Part shown: positions 61,446 to 64,000 of the stretch, one piece after another
Layout: the number at the start of each line of letters is the position of its first letter
How positions within the stretch are numbered: position 1 is the stretch's first letter
Assembly (NCBI GenBank): GCA_017304675.1
Contig: JAFKLS010000018.1
Coordinates: 310,001 to 374,000 of the forward strand
Reading direction: 5' to 3'
Origin: Sphingobacteriia bacterium
Lineage (GTDB): Bacteria; Bacteroidota; Bacteroidia; Chitinophagales; Chitinophagaceae
DNA length: 64,000 nucleotides
Program-made: the position numbers and the translations under genes
The notes under the pieces: model-generated
What the model was told of the DNA's origin: nothing
The model's input: the letters and a program-made list of their open reading frames with translations, nothing else
The model's database searches: none

Positions 61446-61661
61446 ATGAATACAGAACAAATCGTTGCTAACAGCAGCAACATCACCCTTACAAGCACAA
61501 ATTCAAATCAGTTTTGTACTGTTTGGCCATCAGTAAAACAAGGATTACAATTATTGGTAGATCTTGTTAAAAATCCAATCGCAAAAGGAGCCATCACATT
61601 AGTTATTGCAGCAGGAGATGCAGTTAGCAAACAAATCTGTGGAGGCGTAACTCCCCAATAA
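61446..61661 (+). CDS. Hypothetical small protein with two Cys around an amphipathic/hydrophobic segment
   Basis: I do not recognise this 71-residue protein. The first 25 residues are rich in Asn, Ser and Thr without charge. Then a Trp-Pro, a segment KQGLQLLVDLVKNPIAKGAITLVIAAGDAV (about 31-60) that is mostly hydrophobic with Lys and Asp spaced along it, and an end KQICGGVTPQ. The two Cys (24 and 65) bracket the segment. There is no cleavable signal peptide. The size and composition suit a membrane-active peptide, a signal peptide precursor or a small envelope protein. The 161-residue neighbour shows the same two-Cys layout. Confidence 0.55.
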   Translation: MNTEQIVANSSNITLTSTNSNQFCTVWPSVKQGLQLLVDLVKNPIAKGAITLVIAAGDAVSKQICGGVTPQ

Positions 61662-61717
61662 AAAACAATAGATATGGCCTATCTATCACAAATTGATTAC
61701 CACCAAAAAATAAATGT

Positions 61718-62203
61718 ATGACTCCTACAATAATAAACGAAGAGAATCAAATCACTGACGATTTGCTTGAATACATAAACAATGAAGCTCATAAGCTTTC
61801 TTCAAAAGAACAGTTTGAAATTGACAATTATCTGGATAGTGAAGTATTAAATCCGGAAATACAGGGATATCTAAGAGACACATATCAAGGTTCTTCGGCA
61901 AGCTACCAAATGGCAACTTTGTCTTTGTCTTTTCACGAAAATCGTTTGTTGTTAGCGAATGATGCTGCTATGGGTGGATGGTTTGGAAATTTAAAAGAAA
62001 CTGTTCGGAAAATTTTTTGCAAGATTATAAGTGCCATAGATATTACAGGAACAATTGATTGGAAGCAAATAATAAAAGCAGTTCTAATAGGACTAATCCC
62101 AGTGCTTGGCGGTGGGATTTATGTAACAATCATCACCCCTTTTTTAATCGCATTTATTGCAAAGCTATTAAAATATGGATTAGATGCCGTTTGCCCTGTT
62201 TAA
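61718..62203 (+). CDS. Hypothetical protein with acidic N-terminus and hydrophobic C-terminal segment
   Basis: This 161-residue protein is not recognised. Residues 1 to about 85 are acidic and polar. Residues 88-161 contain an amphipathic stretch with Cys101, then IDWKQIIKAVLIGLIPVLGGGIYVTIITPFLIAFIAKLLKYGLDAVCPV with two hydrophobic helices and Cys159 three from the end. As in the 71-residue neighbour there are exactly two Cys flanking the hydrophobic part. The layout suits a leader plus membrane-inserting module. A Gly-Gly at 86-87 lacks the other features of a double-glycine leader. It starts 56 bases after the small gene. Confidence 0.55.
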   Translation: MTPTIINEENQITDDLLEYINNEAHKLSSKEQFEIDNYLDSEVLNPEIQGYLRDTYQGSSASYQMATLSLSFHENRLLLANDAAMGGWFGNLKETVRKIFCKIISAIDITGTIDWKQIIKAVLIGLIPVLGGGIYVTIITPFLIAFIAKLLKYGLDAVCPV

Positions 62204-62320
62204 ATCTTACTACTAACAAAAATTTAGTATACAGTTAGTTCTAAAATTCTGCGGATCGAAAAGTTATGCCCTCGAGAATTTACAATTACCATTCCCTTTA
62301 TTTAACACAAATCAAAACTT

Positions 62321-63601
62321 ATGATTAGAAGGAATAAAACAACTGAGAGAATAATGATCGTAATAATATTATTTTTTTTCTCAACTATTAGAAGCTATTC
62401 TCAATCTAACAGCAATCAATGCAACTTAGATTGCGGTATTGATATTAATACCCTGCTGGCAATGAGATGTCCGGATGAAGATGCCGTTGCCAGAAAGAAT
62501 AATCTTACTATATCTGAGATTAGTTTTAAAAACAATGATCAAACAATAGTCCTTGGAGGTGTGCACTGTGGCGACAAAGCTGCTGCATTATTAAAAAAAT
62601 ACCGAGATGAAGATAATAAAACCGCAAGGGAATTAAAAAGCCGGTATTGCTATGCATTACAAGGCTGGGAAAATATAAAAGATTGTGAACATGGTGGGCC
62701 TCCACCATGTTGCCCACATCCTTTATCTGATGGTATTTGGAGAAAAGTGTCTCCTGAAGAAGCGATACAAAATTTTAAAGCTCAGCAAGCTAAACTTTAC
62801 GAGCAGAGGATGAAAGAAATAGCTGATTTGGTAAAACCCTGCCAGATAGCTGCTATACAAGAAAATAATCAGCAAAGAGAAAGCTATGCTAAAACTTTTA
62901 ATACTGATTGGGAGGTTGTATCAAAAAACCTAATTCAGCTTTCTAAAACAAACCCTACAGAGGCTACCAAGCTTATTAATGAAGCTAATGTTATTCATAA
63001 TGAGTTTCAGGTAGAACTAAATAAAAATATGCAGGCGAATATGCAAAACTTGAAAGACTTAACTGTAAAACTTAGAAAAATAGATGATGGAATAAATCTT
63101 GTAACAGCAAAACAAACACCGCCTAAGCAACAATTTAGTCAGGCAAATCTAAGTATACCAAATTCAAATACTAAGCAAAATATGGCTAACAATGAATTTG
63201 CCCAAAACAATCAAGCTCAAACTATTTCAACAGTTGATCTAAATAAACCATATTACGACAACGCTGCTGCGGTACAAAGAACATTAAATGCAAATGCACC
63301 CATCATGCAGTCTACAACAGATTTAATTGATAAATATTTAGTTGATAAAGCAAAGCTGGCAGAAAACCCCTTACTAGCTGCATCTTATGAATATTCAAAA
63401 AAAGCAGCATTGGCTTCTAACTATCAAGAGCAGAAAACATACAATATAACTTCTGGTGTATTAGGCTTAATGTCATTGGCTGGATCAAATAAAACAAAAA
63501 ACACATTAAGTAAAGAAGAAGCCAAAGAGAAACAAAGTATAATGATGAAACAACTAAGACCTGAAAGGGCTCATTATATATATATCAATGCATGTGATTG
63601 A
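62321..63601 (+). CDS. Hypothetical secreted cysteine-rich protein
   Basis: The 426-residue protein is not recognised. A basic N-terminus and hydrophobic segment TERIMIVIILFFFSTIRSYSQ form a signal peptide. Then a Cys-rich part (residues 32 to about 132) has CNLDCG, MRCPDED, GVHCGDK, RYCYALQGW and the closing PPPCCPHP. The middle (about 140-260) is helical and charged, possibly a coiled coil. The region 260-360 is Asn/Gln/Ala-rich. The C-terminal end IYINACD has a further Cys. It looks like a secreted or surface protein. 117 gene-free bases separate it from the 161-residue gene. Confidence 0.6.
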   Translation: MIRRNKTTERIMIVIILFFFSTIRSYSQSNSNQCNLDCGIDINTLLAMRCPDEDAVARKNNLTISEISFKNNDQTIVLGGVHCGDKAAALLKKYRDEDNKTARELKSRYCYALQGWENIKDCEHGGPPPCCPHPLSDGIWRKVSPEEAIQNFKAQQAKLYEQRMKEIADLVKPCQIAAIQENNQQRESYAKTFNTDWEVVSKNLIQLSKTNPTEATKLINEANVIHNEFQVELNKNMQANMQNLKDLTVKLRKIDDGINLVTAKQTPPKQQFSQANLSIPNSNTKQNMANNEFAQNNQAQTISTVDLNKPYYDNAAAVQRTLNANAPIMQSTTDLIDKYLVDKAKLAENPLLAASYEYSKKAALASNYQEQKTYNITSGVLGLMSLAGSNKTKNTLSKEEAKEKQSIMMKQLRPERAHYIYINACD

Positions 63602-64000
63602 TTCGATTTTAAACAGCATTCAAAATACTAATACAACAAAAGAGCTAGTGAATAAAATAGTGGTTTTAGATTTCTATTTGCAAATCTTACTTGTTTTAAA
63701 GAATATTTATGTTGAAGTTAACAGATATTCAGGATCGGTTGAAATCCCGGACTTTAAATTCTACTCCGAGAACAGAGTAGGTAGTTATGGAAATTTTACT
63801 TTGAATTATGATTCACTGAATCATAAAGATAAAAGAGAGTATTATTATTCTTATGCGTCTAATAATTTTCCTAAAGATTACTTTTCCTTTGGAAGAATGG
63901 CTAAAACAAAAATCGTACTATTAAATAAAAACAACCAACACCCATTATTAAAGTTATCTTATCCATTTAGAGGTAAAACAGAATCTTTGACTGAACTTTC
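63588..64000 (+). CDS. Hypothetical protein, truncated by the window end
   Basis: The frame opens at an ATG at 63588-63590, 14 bases inside the previous gene, and stays open to the window end. It reads MHVIDSILNSIQNTNTTKEL and so on for 137 codons, with no stop. The segment IVVLDFYLQILLVLKNIYVEV is hydrophobic. Beyond it the sequence is polar and Tyr/Asn/Lys-rich (PKDYFSFGRMAKTKIVLLN). I do not recognise the family. The overlap with the secreted Cys-rich protein suggests co-translation. The start could also be the GTG at 63594. Confidence 0.55.
   Translation, partial: MHVIDSILNSIQNTNTTKELVNKIVVLDFYLQILLVLKNIYVEVNRYSGSVEIPDFKFYSENRVGSYGNFTLNYDSLNHKDKREYYYSYASNNFPKDYFSFGRMAKTKIVLLNKNNQHPLLKLSYPFRGKTESLTEL

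Noticed and set aside
61718..62203. Double-glycine secretion leader in the 161-residue protein
   Set aside because: The Gly-Gly at 86-87 lacks the hydrophobic and Glu positions expected at -4, -7, -8 and -12.

Overview
The window reads as chromosomal DNA of a member of the Bacteroidota, most likely the Chitinophagaceae. Family assignment rests on family recognition, not a search. The evidence is a MurF-alanine racemase fusion, gliding genes gldF and gldG, an FtsX-DUF3098-UppP cluster, 2TM-domain proteins, a TonB-dependent receptor with an N-terminal carboxypeptidase-like domain, an AtpB with a signal peptide, LytTR two-component genes, and many candidate -7 elements of the form TAnnTTTG. Genes are dense on both strands. 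No gene-free stretch exceeds 300 bases (the longest is 221 bases, 61225-61445). I saw no rRNA, tRNA, CRISPR array, prophage or insertion sequence.

Layout. 1-9.2 kb: ABC-2 exporter end, LolA-like protein, aldose epimerase-like protein, pdxA, rsmA, a D-2-hydroxyacid dehydrogenase, greA, a HIT protein, ruvC, a flippase-like membrane protein and a DUF3108 protein. 9.2-18 kb, mostly minus strand: metallo-hydrolase, MFS transporter, uppP, DUF3098, ftsX, a universal stress protein, engB, a haem-binding protein and gpmI. 18-26 kb, plus strand: DUF4783, nadC, SUI1-like factor, YjbR-like protein, gldF-gldG, TerC-like protein and murF-alr. 26-41 kb: M28 peptidase, LytTR regulator and kinase, dxs, scpA, mscL, a DMT transporter, frr, a WecA/MraY-like transferase, the N half of transketolase, a LolC/E-like permease, rbfA and an ABC exporter. 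40.4-44.8 kb: ileS followed by a DksA/TraR-like protein with a long Lys/Pro/Ala tail. 44.9-50.1 kb: a seven-gene minus-strand operon running from a TonB-dependent receptor through small membrane proteins to a winged-helix regulator. 50.2-54.4 kb: atpB-E-F-H-A. 54.4-58.7 kb: a second ABC exporter and a long RelA/SpoT homologue. 58.7-64 kb: an AT-richer accessory region.

The accessory region is the best candidate for an undescribed system. A four-gene minus-strand operon (unknown protein, multi-TM protein, HisKA_3-type kinase, NarL-type regulator, with overlapping reading frames) faces a plus-strand cluster. That cluster has a 71-residue protein, a 161-residue protein with a hydrophobic C-terminal third, a cysteine-rich secreted 426-residue protein and a truncated unknown. 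The 221-base divergent spacer holds two perfect inverted repeats and a promoter-like pair. A self-contained signalling or secreted-peptide system is a reasonable inference, but I recognise none of the plus-strand products.

A second structural signal is spread over the whole window. Six loci each carry about five imperfect units with strict 7-base periodicity (about 35 bp). The unit differs from locus to locus. They lie inside genes (ileS twice, an ABC exporter, the signal peptide of a LolA-like protein) or directly over start codons. This looks like a dispersed class of heptanucleotide arrays.
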